From Pelomyxa schiedti (lineage: Eukaryota; Evosea; Pelobiontida; Pelomyxidae), in contig JAHLWZ010000324.1 of assembly GCA_020536535.1 (NCBI GenBank), positions 632-41,608 on the forward strand: DNA of 40,977 nucleotides, in the 5' to 3' direction. The first letter of the stretch is position 1, and every line of letters starts with the position of its first letter. A model generated the notes under the pieces. That model had not been told where the DNA came from. It searched no databases and saw only the letters and a list, made by a program, of their open reading frames with translations. A program made the translations under genes and the position numbers. Below are positions 11,201-24,539 of the stretch, piece after piece.

Positions 11201-11388
11201 ACCAAGTTCTCTGAGGTTTCTCAGACAGAAGGCTTTAACAATCTCCCTGAAGAAAGTAAAGAACGAATACTCAAGCGTCACAGGGTCGCACCACATCAAG
11301 CACAGGCCGCAGGTATTTTATTTTTTTTTTTGAAAAAGCAAGGCAACTCATTCTAATAGGAGAAAAAGGAGGTTGCCTCATTTCCTAA
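8244..11388 (+). CDS. RCC1-repeat protein with two C-terminal BTB domains
   Basis: ATG 8244 (MPRITSTGEVFGCGWG) is the first in-frame Met before the first RCC1 blade. Seven blade signatures follow across short introns: VFGCGWGDNCQL, LYTCGKPDYGRLG, LFTFGRGDKGQLG, LLACGSNDHFQLG, LFCWGTNTKGQCG, VFTWGSEEYSQGG and TWGLGDKGQLG. Each is followed by a GGxHTAA-type strand, giving a full seven-blade propeller. Next comes BTB1 (ELSDVTVLTAGDPIPAHKVV), then BTB2 (NPSLSDITFALQDDEG, then AHK joined to AVLSCRSSVFKTL by removing a 45-nt intron). BTB/BACK-like helices follow (VANQYEVERLKNMCEDFI). Tandem BTBs suggest a Cullin-3 adaptor with the propeller as substrate binder (inference). The end is TAA 11386-11388 if the last intron is spliced, or TAA 11354-11356 if it is retained. 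Confidence 0.82.
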
Positions 11389-11525
11389 ACATTGTATGCA
11401 AAAAAAGTAAAATAAGTTTGTTGTTTGAGTTTGTTTGTTTGTAAGAGAAAAAAAGCTACAGAGAATGCCATATTATAGCTGGGTGTAGAAAACCCCCAAT
11501 ACATATAGGTTGTTGAGATAAGGTG

Positions 11526-13175
11526 TTACAAATTTGACGGGAATACTACGCAGCTGTAGAAGCCTGTTGCAAGAGGTACCAGCTCAGATATTAAGGTGTT
11601 GGCTACTTCACTTAAATAACCCCCCATATTCACTATTTTGGACATTGTCGACGCAGTATCACTTGCAAGTAAGTCATCTGATTTGTTTTATGGTGTTACG
11701 ACATTTGTTGAGTTGAGTTGCAAAACCTTGAACAAGGTGCAATAAGCTGAGGGCTACTCGGACTAATACCGGTCGTCCCTTCAGGAAGTGAATACAGACC
11801 TTTAAGGGATGACATACCTGCAATAAAAATAAATCCCAAATGCGGGCACACAGTTCCCCAGGTACATCTGCACTACTAGTGTGAGGTGATTTGAGTGGTA
11901 AAACGGAACAGTACCAAAATAGCGTACTGAACCATCTAACAAGAACCCCTTCCAATGAGATGTGATGCTTGTGCTATGAGAAAAATCGGTTAGGTGTTGG
12001 GAGTACAGGAAAAGGACCATGTGTGCTGCTAGCTGTGGCAAATATTGCCGGAAAACTTGAATAGCATGGTCAACCAAAATTGATACATTCTTTGCGTTGT
12101 CATAAAATAGTGTTGACATTCCATAATACATCAAGATTTGATGAACCACCCAGAAAGCATCAGCTTCTGGTAAATGACAAAGAGTGTGGCAGACAAGGTA
12201 TGCAAACTGCTGGTGATACCCAAGAGATGGGAGCTCCACGCAAAGTGCTTGCAAAACACGAATAGCCACTTCACCTTGGAGGCTAAGAGATTTTTTGAGA
12301 CATATTATAACGTTAGCATCCTATGAGGGACCTTGACGGTGGAGTTCCCTGAGATGCAAAGAACTGCAGTGTCCTATCAATATCCTGAAGGAAACTCAGC
12401 AACCCATACAAGTTACTTAACACACCATTGTAATTGGTTCTGTGTCTTTGCAGTCGGAAAGTTGATTGCATAATTTCTATAAGGAAGGAGATTTCAGGTT
12501 CATTGCATTAAAACGGATATGTTGTACCTCATAGTCAGGTCGGGCGATGTTGTTACCAGATGCTAGAAACAGCCATACTTTACTTCGAACTTCAGGGGGA
12601 ATACCCCCAAGAACAAAGGTGGCCAACTGAAGTGTTGATGAGAGAAACAAAGGGGATTGAGAGAAGCATGCGGACCTGTTGGCAATCATTTTGGGAAAGA
12701 GAAGAAACGCTATTTTTCGAAAGAAATAACACTAAATTTGCCGTGGGATTGGTAATAGATTCACTACACCGTGATACGTTTGAAATACCCAAATGGGGTG
12801 GAAATACCTCGAAGCTAGGGCACAGGAGTTACAAACTCTAACAGGAGAAGAGAAACCGCGACAGCTGCATAAATATATATAAGCCAAGAAATGTAAAGGC
12901 GAACAGTTAACCGCACGGTAGGCGGTGCCCGCTGCAGCTGTTGCAGAAAATACCACCACATCGCCGGCAATGGTGCCGCCGAAATACAAACGAGAATGGA
13001 GTATGACCTAGAAGTAAGACGTTCCATCAGGTCGCGCAGCAGTGACGAGATCCATGAAACCACATAACCGGTAGAAATAAAACTCACATGAACTGCACGC
13101 ACTGACCATGTGATCTGGCACCCACCCCACCGGTGCAACTTGTACGACAAAGTCTAACGCCAGTAAACGGTCCAT
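11526..13175 (-). CDS. FYVE-TBC domain RabGAP
   Basis: Start ATG is at 13175. The first exons give a complete FYVE zinc finger: [13 protein letters not shown], then after an intron [18 protein letters not shown], then after another [13 protein letters not shown]. All zinc ligands and the R+HHC+XCG signature are present, so it should bind PI3P on endosomes. A TBC domain follows: [24 protein letters not shown] (catalytic Arg), [18 protein letters not shown] (catalytic Gln in YxQ) and [11 protein letters not shown], then after further introns [22 protein letters not shown]. Both GAP fingers are kept, so it should be active on Rab GTPases. The gene ends at TAA 11526-11528. Linking FYVE N-terminally to TBC targets the GAP to early endosomes or phagosomes (inference). 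Confidence 0.85.
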
Positions 13176-13400
13176 AATTTATTGCGACTTTGCTGGCCAG
13201 ATCAATATCTGATCGTTTTCCTTTCCTCTCTCAGAGGTGGGTTTTGCACAAATGAGACTTGGCACCACTCCCCTGCAACATTTTCCTTTCAATTCTCCTT
13301 TTTCGTTTGACACCTGCCAAGCGAGATAGCACCGTTCCAACATCAGACCTTTAACCGACAAAACTAAAAAAAAAAAAACCCGTCTGTTAGCAGCATAGTG

Positions 13401-15966
13401 ATGGCCTCTACGTCTCCGACGACTGCGGTCCCTGCACCTTCTCAACCAGCTGTTGTAGTTGTACCTACAGCCACGGCGTCTACGCCAACCCAAACACAGG
13501 CAGCCGCCCATCAGGGCGCTAATATGGAAGAAGTCGAGATGATCGGGCGTGCCCCGCACACTCGTACCGAAATCCCACTAAAGAGTTGTGCGGTATGTCT
13601 TCACCCTCCTTTTTTATGGCTTCTTAATATTCTTGGCAGTGCTCATCAGTCTGCGTTTACTCTGACAGGGTTTGCACCTTTTTTTTTTTTTTTTTTTTAT
13701 TTCTATTTGCACTTAGTGCTCGGTAGGCAGAGGTTACGCGCATTTTGACATTTACATCTGAAAAGGGTGTTAATGATATCGTTATATCAGGTTGCTCTAC
13801 CACAAAAAAATAGGTGCCTAACTTTTCCTTAAGGAATCCCAGCAATTGGTAATTTTCACGATACTTTTTTCCACTAGTAGAAATTCACTCCATCCTTCAG
13901 ACGAAAATAGTGTCCGGGTCACCGGAGGGACAGGGCAAGTTACAATATTAGAGGTGTCTATTCTAATATCCCCGTTCTCTAATCTCACTCCCTCAAGGTG
14001 TCATCAGCTGTTCCAGATGACAAGCCGAAGGCCACTCTTAAAACGGAAAGTGAATCAAAATTAGAAGAACTGGAGCGAATGAGAGAGCAAGAACGAATTC
14101 TTGCAGCACAGGAAGCTTGCATCCGTGTACGCCAGAAACCGTTAAATTTTTGGTTCTAAAAGAAGGAAAATCTGTGTTTGTAGCAAGAACGGGACTGGTT
14201 GAATTCACTGATGACCGAATCAATAAAACCAAAAAATCCACCAATGACTGCAGAAAATGCACAGGCTCTGTTGAAGTTTCACAATGAAAAGTCTGAAGCA
14301 CTGGATCGAGCCGCTTTGGATGTGGCTAAAGAATTGAAGAGTAAAACTCCATCACCTTCTGTTATGTGCCAATTTTGCCTAGAATTGCGCATGAATTTAC
14401 TCAAGCAGCCACAACCAGATGACAATACTCCAAAGCGGGAAATTACCGTTTCACTCTTTTCCAAAGAAAGAGTTGAGGTGTCACATATTCATTGCTATTT
14501 CTTTTCCCTCACCATAATATATACATGAAGGTGAAGCTACAGTTGTCATATTTAACACATGGTGCTAGTTGGAGCCCGAGCTATGATGTTAGGGTTGGTT
14601 CTAACAGTACGAATCTACAGGTTCCTCATTTGTTTGTTAGTTTCCGTCTTACGTTAATAGCTCATATACTACGGCAAAATTGTTAACAGCACTGGTGAGG
14701 TATGACTGTACACCACAAGAATGCATCCAATTTATGGTAGGATTGGGAAAATGCACACATGGTACTCTCGACTGCCCAACCAGCTGTGGGGGGAGAACCT
14801 CCCAAATTATTCACAACACATGTATTTGCTCAAACGGGCTATAGTACCCTGTCGTCCAGGAGTGGTATGTGATTATTTAACGTACCAATGTTAACACTGG
14901 TAAGCTTTCTCCAACACACTCGAGAATCCTATGTATGAGCAACAATCCATTTCGAGTCCTGTCTCTCATACTAGTCCGCAACCTGCTGCAGCTCCAGCTC
15001 CACCAGTTTCGGTTCTTACCACTGAAGCTCATCAAGCCATGTGCGCAGCGACTTTTGAGGTTCCACATGTATCAACAATAGCATCAGACAGTAAGCCGCA
15101 CAAAGTATCCTGCCCCTTTCCTGAGAAAGTACTTACACAAAAATCTCAGGTAACTGTTTGCATAATCAACTTGTCTGGTACGTTTTCCTGTGTCGCTGTT
15201 CCCGCCTTGACAGCAAATGCTTATCTGCGCATCCACGTGTAAGTATCGATCATACTTTTTTTTTGAAACTTATACTTTTCTCAAAGAAATAACACAAGCG
15301 CCCACACTATCTTGCCCGGCACTGTACAAGTTTGGCCAATTGTTTGGGTCCTGGGAATCAATTCACACCACATTAGGTCTTTGTGGATAACAATTATGTC
15401 ACATCGTCTCAGCTCAAGCTCATCAACCCAGGAGAAAAATTCACAATCTATCTTGGAGGTTTAATTCCATTTTCTATAATGCTTGTTACTCACTACTAAC
15501 ACTCCAGTGGATTCCTCCATTGTCGTGCGGCAAAAACCCAGAGTGGAGAAGAGTTCTGTTGTTGGTATGCTCCGGCGCTCAAAAGTCAAAGATATCTCAG
15601 CAAGCTTCACGATCAAGAACACCAAACCAAATAAGGTTAGGTTCCATATGATGTTTTTGCATCCCTGTTGATTGAACTCTTCCTTAGATCAAGGTGACAG
15701 TCTACGCCCAGCTTCCCGAACCTACAGACGATCGCGTAAAGGTGACTCTCAAAGAGCCGTTGCTAGAGGTACCAAATCCCGTTGCTAAGCTCAATGAATT
15801 CCACAACCTTGTCTGGCCCCTTGGTGTGTTCTCCCTCTTTGTTTCTTAGTTTTCCCTAATCGGCCCATCACACAATACCTCAGACCTGGCAAGCAACCAA
15901 GAGGCAACCGTTAACCTCTCATACACTATTGATTATCCAAACAACATGACACTCTCGTTCATGTAG
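13401..15966 (+). CDS. DUF4140/DUF4139 protein (mucoidy inhibitor A / F37C4.5 family)
   Basis: ATG 13401 opens a Pro/Thr/Ala-rich head. The DUF4140 strand pair follows over three introns: VCVYSDR joined to AEVTRILTFTSEKG, and then NSLHPSDENSVRVTGGTG. A charged coiled-coil linker is next (ESESKLEELERMREQER). The DUF4139 part reads KVKLQLSYLTHGASWSPSYD, then a GEDWENAHMVLSTAQP-like block, VPALTANAYLRI, GTVQVFVDNNYV, NPGEKFTIYLG and NTKPNKIKVTVYAQLP, ending LSFM and TAG 15964-15966. The family is widespread in bacteria, fungi and protists. Its molecular function is not established. Introns are 40-90 nt; one contains a long T-run (13680-13698). Confidence 0.8.
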
Positions 15967-16128
15967 TAACATTCACCCAATAGCAAAAAATCTATTCACT
16001 TTCAAATTTTTTCCCTTTTTTTCTTACTTGGCAGGGAACCAATGACTAAGAAAGAAGGGAGGGTTTCGATGCATTTTCCAAGGCACCACATAAAACAAAA
16101 CACAAGGGCAGACATACAAAGCACAAAG

Positions 16129-16385
16129 ATGGTGGAGGTATCAGACGTGTTATTGGCGATCTTGGCAGTCTTCTTGCCCCCCGTTGCGGTGTTCCTTGTC
16201 CTTGGTTGCAACTGGCAGATCTTGCTCAACATCCTTCTGTGGATCCTTGGTACTTACATTTACAGAGTCACGGAGTGTGTGATTCTCACAGTTGGATCTT
16301 AGGCTGGATTCCTGCAGTGATTCACGCGTGGTGGGTGATCGCAGCCCGAGGGAACAACAGACGAAAACCAGTGGACCACGAATAG
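16129..16385 (+). CDS. PMP3/UPF0057-type small hydrophobic membrane protein
   Basis: ATG 16129 gives MVEVSDVLLAILAVFLPPV, the typical family start directly before the first membrane helix; an upstream in-frame ATG at 16042 would add a polar leader. One 53-nt intron splits the coding part. The second helix reads GWIPAVIHAWWVIAA and the short tail ends at TAG 16383-16385. The PLPPxAVF..GC...NILLxxLG pattern and length of about 68 residues fit the family. In yeast and plants these peptides influence plasma-membrane potential and salt or cold tolerance. Confidence 0.82.
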
Positions 16386-16574
16386 AGCAGTCAACACAAG
16401 AAGACCTCATCGATCTACTGGCTGGATTCAAAAAAAAAAAAAACCGCCACGTTGATTATTTCCCGATCTACCGATCTTGAAATAATCCAAACGCCAACAA
16501 CAATTTGTTTGTCTCTTCTCGATCCAACCATAACCAACAAGCACGTGTTGGTCCCAAAGCAAGTACACAACGAA

Positions 16575-18289
16575 ATGTCGTCGACCTTCAAAGACGAGCC
16601 GCCCACCAGCACTTCGACAAAAACCGAGCTCGAGGACGACCACGAGCACACGCACGTCCATGCGCACGTGCACGAGCACGTGATGCAGCGCGACGGGCAC
16701 GACGTCGTGGTGGCCCACGCGCACCCCCACGTCCACGCGCACTCCCACGCAGACGTGCACCTCCGCAAGCCCCGGCCCCACGACCCAACCGCCGACGCCG
16801 GGGAGCCCGACCACCCCCACTTCAGCCTCGCTTCCGCCCCCGCCCCCGCGTCCGCTGCGGCGCCCGATCCGCGGCACACACACGACCACGTGCACGACAA
16901 CTTGGCCGGGATCGCGATGGCCAAGCGAGAGCAGCAGCAGCAACAACAACAACAACGGCCGGAGAAGGGCGTCGGATACGGAGACGGAGACGGAGACGTG
17001 GAGGTGGAGGTGGAGGCTGCATCTTGTAGGATGGAGAGCGCCGCGGCTGTTGTCACGCTGGAAGGTGCTGCTGGGACCGAGGCGGAGGGGGGGTCCCAGG
17101 CTCAGAGTCTCCTTGGGGAAGGGGCAGTTGCAACTGGGGAGGGGGATGCCGCAGTTGCATACGGCGCGGTGACGTCGGCCGAGGTTGGGGGGCAACTGCA
17201 GCAACTGCAGCCACAGCAGCCGGTGAGGTTTTGGAAAAGAAGGGCCTTCTGGGGTCTCGTGGGCAGGATTGCGTTAAGGGTCGTGGCCTTGACTGTGATT
17301 GTGATTCTGGTGTGGAAACTTCCTGTCAACTGGGGAGCACTGCTCGATGCTTGTACTGAATCCCCCTTTTGATGGCAGTTAGAACTTCTTAACCCCGCTC
17401 ATAACATCTTTAGACTTGGAGTGGGTTTCATCATTGGGGCCCGCACTTGGGCCTATTGTTTACTGTTTTTTGGCTACAATTTTCTGTTCTGTGAGCCCTA
17501 CTGGCTATGCTCCTGCTGTAGTTGCAGGTGTTACATTTGGTTACTATGTGGGTCCTGCCCTTGCATACGTTTCTGTAAATATTGGAGCTGTGTTGAACTT
17601 CCTGTGGGTCAGAAAGACTCGAACTCTTCTCCTTCGGGTAGGTGATATCTCTTCCATAAGTTTCTCATGCTCTCCTTCCTCAAACCAGATCAACCGCATC
17701 CGAAGGTTCATAGATGCAAAGACAGGCAGGTTCGAAAGTATAGAACTGCTACTGGAGCACATGCCCTTCCGCACTGTGCTGTTGATGAGGCTACCCTACA
17801 TGGCAAACGGTACCATCAACTACGTCCTCAGTATTTCCAGTGTCAGGTTCTTGCCCATGGTCTTTGGAAATGCTCTGGGATTCATTCCCGGAAGTGTACT
17901 ATTCAGTGTCATGGGTACACAAGTTCAGTCACTTCGCAAATTGATAGAGACCAAAGCAGAGAACAAGACTGGACTAATAGTAAGTCCCCATTCCGTTCAC
18001 TTCAATCCCATCCCATTGCACAGCTGCATCCACCACCTGTTTTTTTCCTTTTTTCCACTCACTCTATCCACAGATTTTTGTTGTAATATGTGTTGTCACA
18101 GTCATGTGCCTCGCTATTCTTGTAATTCTATGCCGTCGGCTAATGAAACGAGCCCAATCTCGATTCCCAACAACCACTCCCAGCACCCCTGCACAATCGG
18201 CGGCAGATCAAAAGTCTCCAGTCCTGGTCCAAGACGACAAAGACACCGACACCTCCAGCCAGATAGAACTGGATGTTTCTAAAGTGTAA
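16575..18289 (+). CDS. TVP38/TMEM64-family membrane protein with His-rich, poly-Q head
   Basis: ATG 16575 starts a head of about 210 residues that is unusual for the family. It carries alternating His clusters (HEHTHVHAHVHEH, AHAHPHVHAHSHADVH, HTHDHVHD), a run of eight Gln, and Gly/Glu-rich stretches encoded by GC-rich DNA. The first membrane helix (IALRVVALTVIVILVW) follows. After introns comes the VTT/SNARE-associated Golgi core: ATIFCSVSPTGYAPAVVAG, FGYYVGPALAYVSVNIGAV, then IELLLEHMPFRTVLLMRLP and FLPMVFGNALGFIPGSVL. A last helix (FVVICVVTVMCLAILVILC) and a polar tail end at TAA 18287-18289. The family includes scramblases and autophagy-linked ER proteins. The His clusters resemble the metal-binding loops of ZIP/CDF zinc transporters. 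Confidence 0.83.
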
Positions 18290-18376
18290 AAAAAAAACCA
18301 GTCTTATTCATGTTTCGTCTTGAGCTTTTGAGGCTTCGGACACAGACCATCATCAACACGAAAAAAAACCAACAAG

Positions 18377-19857
18377 ATGCGAAGAAGAGGGGGGAGCACG
18401 CACGCAGAAAACAGATCAGGTGTTGGTGTTGGTGCGAGGGAGGTCATTGTTATTGACCCGCCGGAGGAGTTGTTCTCATTCCCACCCCAGTCGTTTTTCT
18501 TTTTGCAAGACCCAGTCAATGACACTGTCACGGCAGCACAGTTCTCTCCCACCGCAGAATCTTTGTTGATGGGTCTGCCAGCTTTATTATTGATAAATCT
18601 TCTGGTCCTACATGACACTCCATTCCAGTGGGCACACAGAAAGGCAATTTTGTGCTCAGTGATTTATCTCGCTCGCAAAAGATGTATCATTCACAGGCGG
18701 ACTCCCCTGTGACAAAAATAAGGTTTTTTTTTTTCACCCTTGGTCATGAGATAGGCTCATTTTCACACAGATGGTCATCGTGTGGTACTGCCGTCGCCAT
18801 CTTATTTCTGCATAGTAACCCGGAGGTTTTGGTTGGTGTAGAATCCCCGAGCGATAGGCAAGCAAGCAACCTACATAAACTTACCGTACTAATGCATACA
18901 CCAGAATAGCCATATCTTTGGAGAGCGGGCTAGGAGAAACAACAGCAGCTGTTGATATAGTCATATTCCCGTTTTGGAGAGAAAATGTCAAAGGGTTCGT
19001 AGATTATACCTATCCACTAGGCACTTAATGGTCTGCCTCCAGTTAATCTAATCAGGACCCTCAGGGTAGTCTGTATTGTTGCCTGTAGCAACTCGGAGCA
19101 AAAACAGTTCTTCCTCCCCGAGGACATTTATAAATCTGGCGTCGCATACACGTTCCAAGAAACTACGACCTATCCTTATTCTGCCCATTACATAATGCAA
19201 TTTACTCGTGAAATGCTTCTGGATGGATTTCAGTTAGTAGCCCTAACAACTGATGAGAAAATGGCTATGGGTGAAAAAATGTTGGATCTCCCAACTGATG
19301 AGTATGTTGCGTCCAATATGTGAGCCAAGTCCCTGATAAGACACAGATATAGTAGTGCTACATTCTGGAACGATTCCATTATTGTGATTGGCAAAAAAGC
19401 AATCCTTCAATACAGTGAACCACAGGTTGTAAAGGAATGCACATTATACAACTAATCTGTCCTGCAGGGGGCACCATCCCTTGAATCAGTAGAGAATCTC
19501 GAGCCACACGCCAGGACGAGGTTTCTCACCTTTCCACATTGGAATCTGCTTACCGTTATAAAGATGCACTCCTGCGAAACATAAGCAGTATCTGGTATTT
19601 GGTCACAACCACATCGTACTGTATTTGAACATGGACACAAAGAAGGTTAATCAGTATTTACCTCGTCTTCTCTCAACATCGATATGCAGATAGAGCGCCA
19701 TGTACCTTGTGCAGTCACAGAAACAGTCATATCCGTGTCCATAAACAGTTCCGGTACAGTCACAGCTTGTGCAACGGAGCTTGGCCACTTATTGTACATC
19801 TATTCTACCCCATTCTGGCGGGACAAACTTAGTCACAGCAACTTCTCGACGTGGTAG
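18377..19857 (+). CDS. WD40-like repeat protein
   Basis: ATG 18377 begins MRRRGGSTHAENRSG and leads into EVIVIDPPEELFSFPP. WD-type strands follow: TVTAAQFSPTAESLLM joined across an intron to VGTQKGNFVLSDLSRSQKM, then IRWSSCGTAVAILFLHSN. Further exons read DIYKSGVAYTFQETTTYPYS, then FWNDSIIVIGKKAILQYSE, FLTFPHWNLL joined by a 34-nt intron to YLVFGHNHIVLYLNMDTKK, and ETVISVSINSSGTVTACATE, ending at TAG 19855-19857. The alternating hydrophobic strand and turn pattern fits a beta-propeller. I do not recognise the specific family, and the exons between 18900 and 19080 are uncertain. It converges on the lysozyme gene with a gap of about 60 bp. Confidence 0.5.
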
Positions 19858-19918
19858 ACACAGGAAGAGAAAAATATTTAATAGGGAAAACAATTGTTTT
19901 ATTAAAAGGGCTACTAGC

Positions 19919-20912
19919 TCAGTAGCAATTCTTATCAACACTCATGCTGCATGTTGACACGTCACCAGCGTACCTGGGAAAAACAACAGTGTAAACCAGG
20001 AAAGTCAAGGGAAAAAGGGGTTGTCATACTGTTGAATGTTTGCTTTCGTCCAACCAGCGAATGACGTGAAGGAACCGATTGAGCAACTGCCGGTCCAGCT
20101 GGCCCACCACAACTATGTGATGTTACAGCAAGAAAAGAGAAGGAACTCTGGAGAGAAGGACGTACCTGATAAGCTGAGCCGCCAGTGTAGGATGAACTAC
20201 GAAAAAGTGACTGAAAATGGAAAAGAGAGGTTATTTGATACCCCATGATGGCTGTCCATTCGTTCTTGTTTGTGTAAACCCCAAAGCTGATGCCCTTGGC
20301 CTTCACTTCCGAAACCCAAGAGGTGAACCAGTTCTGGTTTGTTGAATAGGTGGATGACCAGTAGCTTGTGCCTCCTTCAACATCTACGAAAAATAGTCAA
20401 CACCTATCACTGTGGGCACAAGAGAAGAAGCGCCATACCGAGCCACCACATTCCAATCTGAAAAACAGAGGAATGAGTACTGTTGGGAATAAATGGGGCT
20501 ACACACGTCGACACCCTTTGTGGCATTGTAAAGTTCATCAACTTGTGTGGCAGCGGACTTGGAGCATGTCGGGCACGGGAAGAAGTAAACATCCACATAC
20601 TAAAAAAAAAGGGTCTCAGCTCGGAATATAATCTTCCCAAACCAGCCAATAGAATAGAGGAAGGACGAAAAGCATAAGGCCGGGATTGATTACCTTAATG
20701 CCACCAGCACGAGCGTTGTTCACGTTGCTGACAGCGTTTGGATCCACGGAGCCGCTGCTCCTGTACCCGCGAGGAATGGCGAAGGAGTAGCCATTGGTGA
20801 CCAGGCATGACCAGTAGGACGTGGCGTAGAGCTGGCTGACATCAACGCCCTCAGCGCATTCGGCAGCACACCAGAGGGAGGCCAAAAAGAGAACACACAG
20901 AAGAACTTTCAT
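19919..20912 (-). CDS. Secreted GH25 lysozyme, copy 1
   Basis: Start ATG is at 20912, with a signal peptide ending near WCAAECA. The mature GH25 fold begins GVDVSQLYATSYWSC, followed by GYSFAIPRGYRSSG, DVYFFPCPTC, then GMWWLDVEGGTSYW, GISFGVYTNKNEWTAIMG, LWWASWTGSCSIGSF and RYAGDVSTCSMSVDKNCY, ending TGA 19919-19921. The acidic residues in GVDVSQ, DVYFF and WLDVEG are the expected GH25 catalytic positions. The enzyme cleaves the beta-1,4 MurNAc-GlcNAc bond of bacterial peptidoglycan. The subtype is that of Entamoeba, Dictyostelium and nematode lysozymes, consistent with digestion of bacteria. It sits head-to-tail with copy 2, 183 bp apart. Confidence 0.88.
20510..20750. repeat. Homogenised 241-bp tract, lysozyme copy 1
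   Basis: By eye this stretch is identical, base for base, to 21696-21936, including the whole intron between the GGIK and DVYFFPCP exons. Flanking sequence shows several differences, and the signal peptides and last introns have diverged strongly. Confidence 0.85.
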
Positions 20913-21095
20913 GTTTTGTTTTTTGGGTGCTGCTTGTTTGTTGCGGTTTTTTTTTTTTAATTGTTGTTCTGCTTTTTTTCGATTCCACTCAGCGTTTCGG
21001 TTTTTTTTTTGTTCGTTTTTTGTTTTGAGATGGAGGTTTTGGGGTTGTGGTGTGCCGGTTGGATTTGAGATTTCGTGCACATTGCATTTGTGCAA

Positions 21096-22098
21096 TTAAT
21101 AGCAGTTTTTGTCTACGCTCATGCTGCACGCAGTCACATCCCCTGCGTACCTGTCAAGAGAAGGGGGAGTTGGCAACAAGAACGGGAAAAAAGGGGTTGT
21201 CATACTGTTGAATGTTTGCTTTCGTCCAACCATTGAATGACGTGAAGGAACCGATTGAGCAACTGCCGGTCCAGCTTGCCCACCACAACTGCACAGCGGG
21301 TGTTAATTATGGGCCAATGGAAAACCATAACATGAAACCTGATAGGCAGAACCACCAGTGTAGGATGAACTTTGGGGAAAAGTGAGTAAAGTTGTGCACA
21401 ACTGAGGATAGAGACTCACCCCATGATGCCTTGCCACTGGCTCTTGTTTGTGTAGACTCCAAAGGAAATTCCCTTCTTCTTGACTTCAGATACCCACGAG
21501 GTGAACCAGTTCTGGTTTGTTGTGGTGCTTGATGACCAGTAGCTTGTGCCTCCTTCAACATCTACGAAAAATAGTCAACACCTATCATAGTGAGCAAAAG
21601 AGAAGAAGCGCCATACCGAGCCACCACATTCCAATCTGAAAAACAGAGGAATGAGTACTGAGTACTGCTGGGAATAAATGGGGGCTACACACGTTGACAC
21701 CCTTTGTGGCATTGTAAAGTTCATCAACTTGTGTGGCAGCGGACTTGGAGCATGTCGGGCACGGGAAGAAGTAAACATCCACATACTAAAAAAAAAGGGT
21801 CTCAGCTCGGAATATAATCTTCCCAAACCAGCCAATAGAATAGAGGAAGGACGAAAAGCATAAGGCCGGGATTGATTACCTTAATGCCACCAGCACGAGC
21901 GTTGTTCACGTTGCTGACAGCGTTTGGATCCACGGAACCACTGCTCCTGTACCCGCGAGGAATAGCGAAAGAGTAGCCATTGGTGACCAGGCACGACCAC
22001 GAGGATGTGGCGTAGAGCTGGCTGACATCAACGCCTTGAGCGCATTCGGCAGCACACCAGAGTGATGCTATGAGTACAATTACAGCTGCAACTTTCAT
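21096..22098 (-). CDS. Secreted GH25 lysozyme, copy 2
   Basis: Start ATG is at 22098. The signal peptide (MKVAAVIVLIASLWCAAECA) differs from copy 1, while the mature part (GVDVSQLYATSSWSC and on) is nearly the same. The catalytic motifs GVDVSQ, DVYFFPCP and the WLDVEGG block are all kept. The later exon reads GISFGVYTNKSQWQGIMG, and the end is RYAGDVTACSMSVDKNCY with TAA 21096-21098. Function as for copy 1. An 8-bp tandem duplication (gagtactgagtact) near 21653-21666 falls in an intron and is absent from copy 1. This is a recent tandem duplicate. Confidence 0.88.
21696..21936. repeat. Homogenised 241-bp tract, lysozyme copy 2
   Basis: Partner of 20510-20750, offset 1,186 bp. The tract covers one intron and parts of two exons. 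High but not complete similarity extends on both sides (about 21530-22020). Confidence 0.85.
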
Positions 22099-22319
22099 TC
22101 TTCTGTGCCTTTCTTGTTTACCTCTTGGTTTTTTTTTTTTTGTTTGTGGTTTGAGGAAAAAAAACGGTTGATACTTTTTCGATGGTGCCTCTTTGGGCTT
22201 TTCTGTTGAAATTTCCTCCGCTTTTGTCGATTTGTTTTGGTTTTCGTTGCTGGTGACTTTTTTTTTGCACCTCAATCGCGGGAAAGCACTGAGAAGAAAA
22301 GAATTCAACTTGCCTCTTA

Positions 22320-24283
<1,964 letters not shown>

Positions 24284-24539
24284 CCTCGTGTCTGTTGGCA
24301 ACTGAAATTTGAAATTGCGCTCTCTTCGTGTAACGATGTGGAGGGCGTTTGATCTGGAACAACTCTTCCTCCATTACTCCCCAGCTGCAACCCATAAAGT
24401 GCCAGGGGTAGTACCAACTCTCCGTTCCTTGTCACACCGGGAAGCATCAAACCCACACCGGTGGAAGATCCCTAGAAGTTTTCGTTTGTTACTCCGACGT
24501 AACTCTTGAGTAGTCAACGGGTTTAATTTTCCTTAAATT

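Noticed and set aside
11674..11955. Separate minus-strand gene
   Set aside because: It is part of the FYVE-TBC gene; introns at both ends join it to neighbouring TBC exons in phase.
13680..13698. Long T-run as a transcription terminator
   Set aside because: It lies inside an intron of the DUF4139 gene, just before its 3' splice site, and serves best as a polypyrimidine tract.
16415..17204. Long minus-strand open frames with Val, Cys or Gly-rich repeats
   Set aside because: Products of the GC-rich repeats opposite the His-rich head; no start context, domains or splice continuity.
19452..19780. Cys-rich minus-strand segment (CDCTGT, CFCDCT)
   Set aside because: The plus strand gives a continuous strand-rich reading linked by introns to the WD-like protein; the Cys pattern is probably chance.
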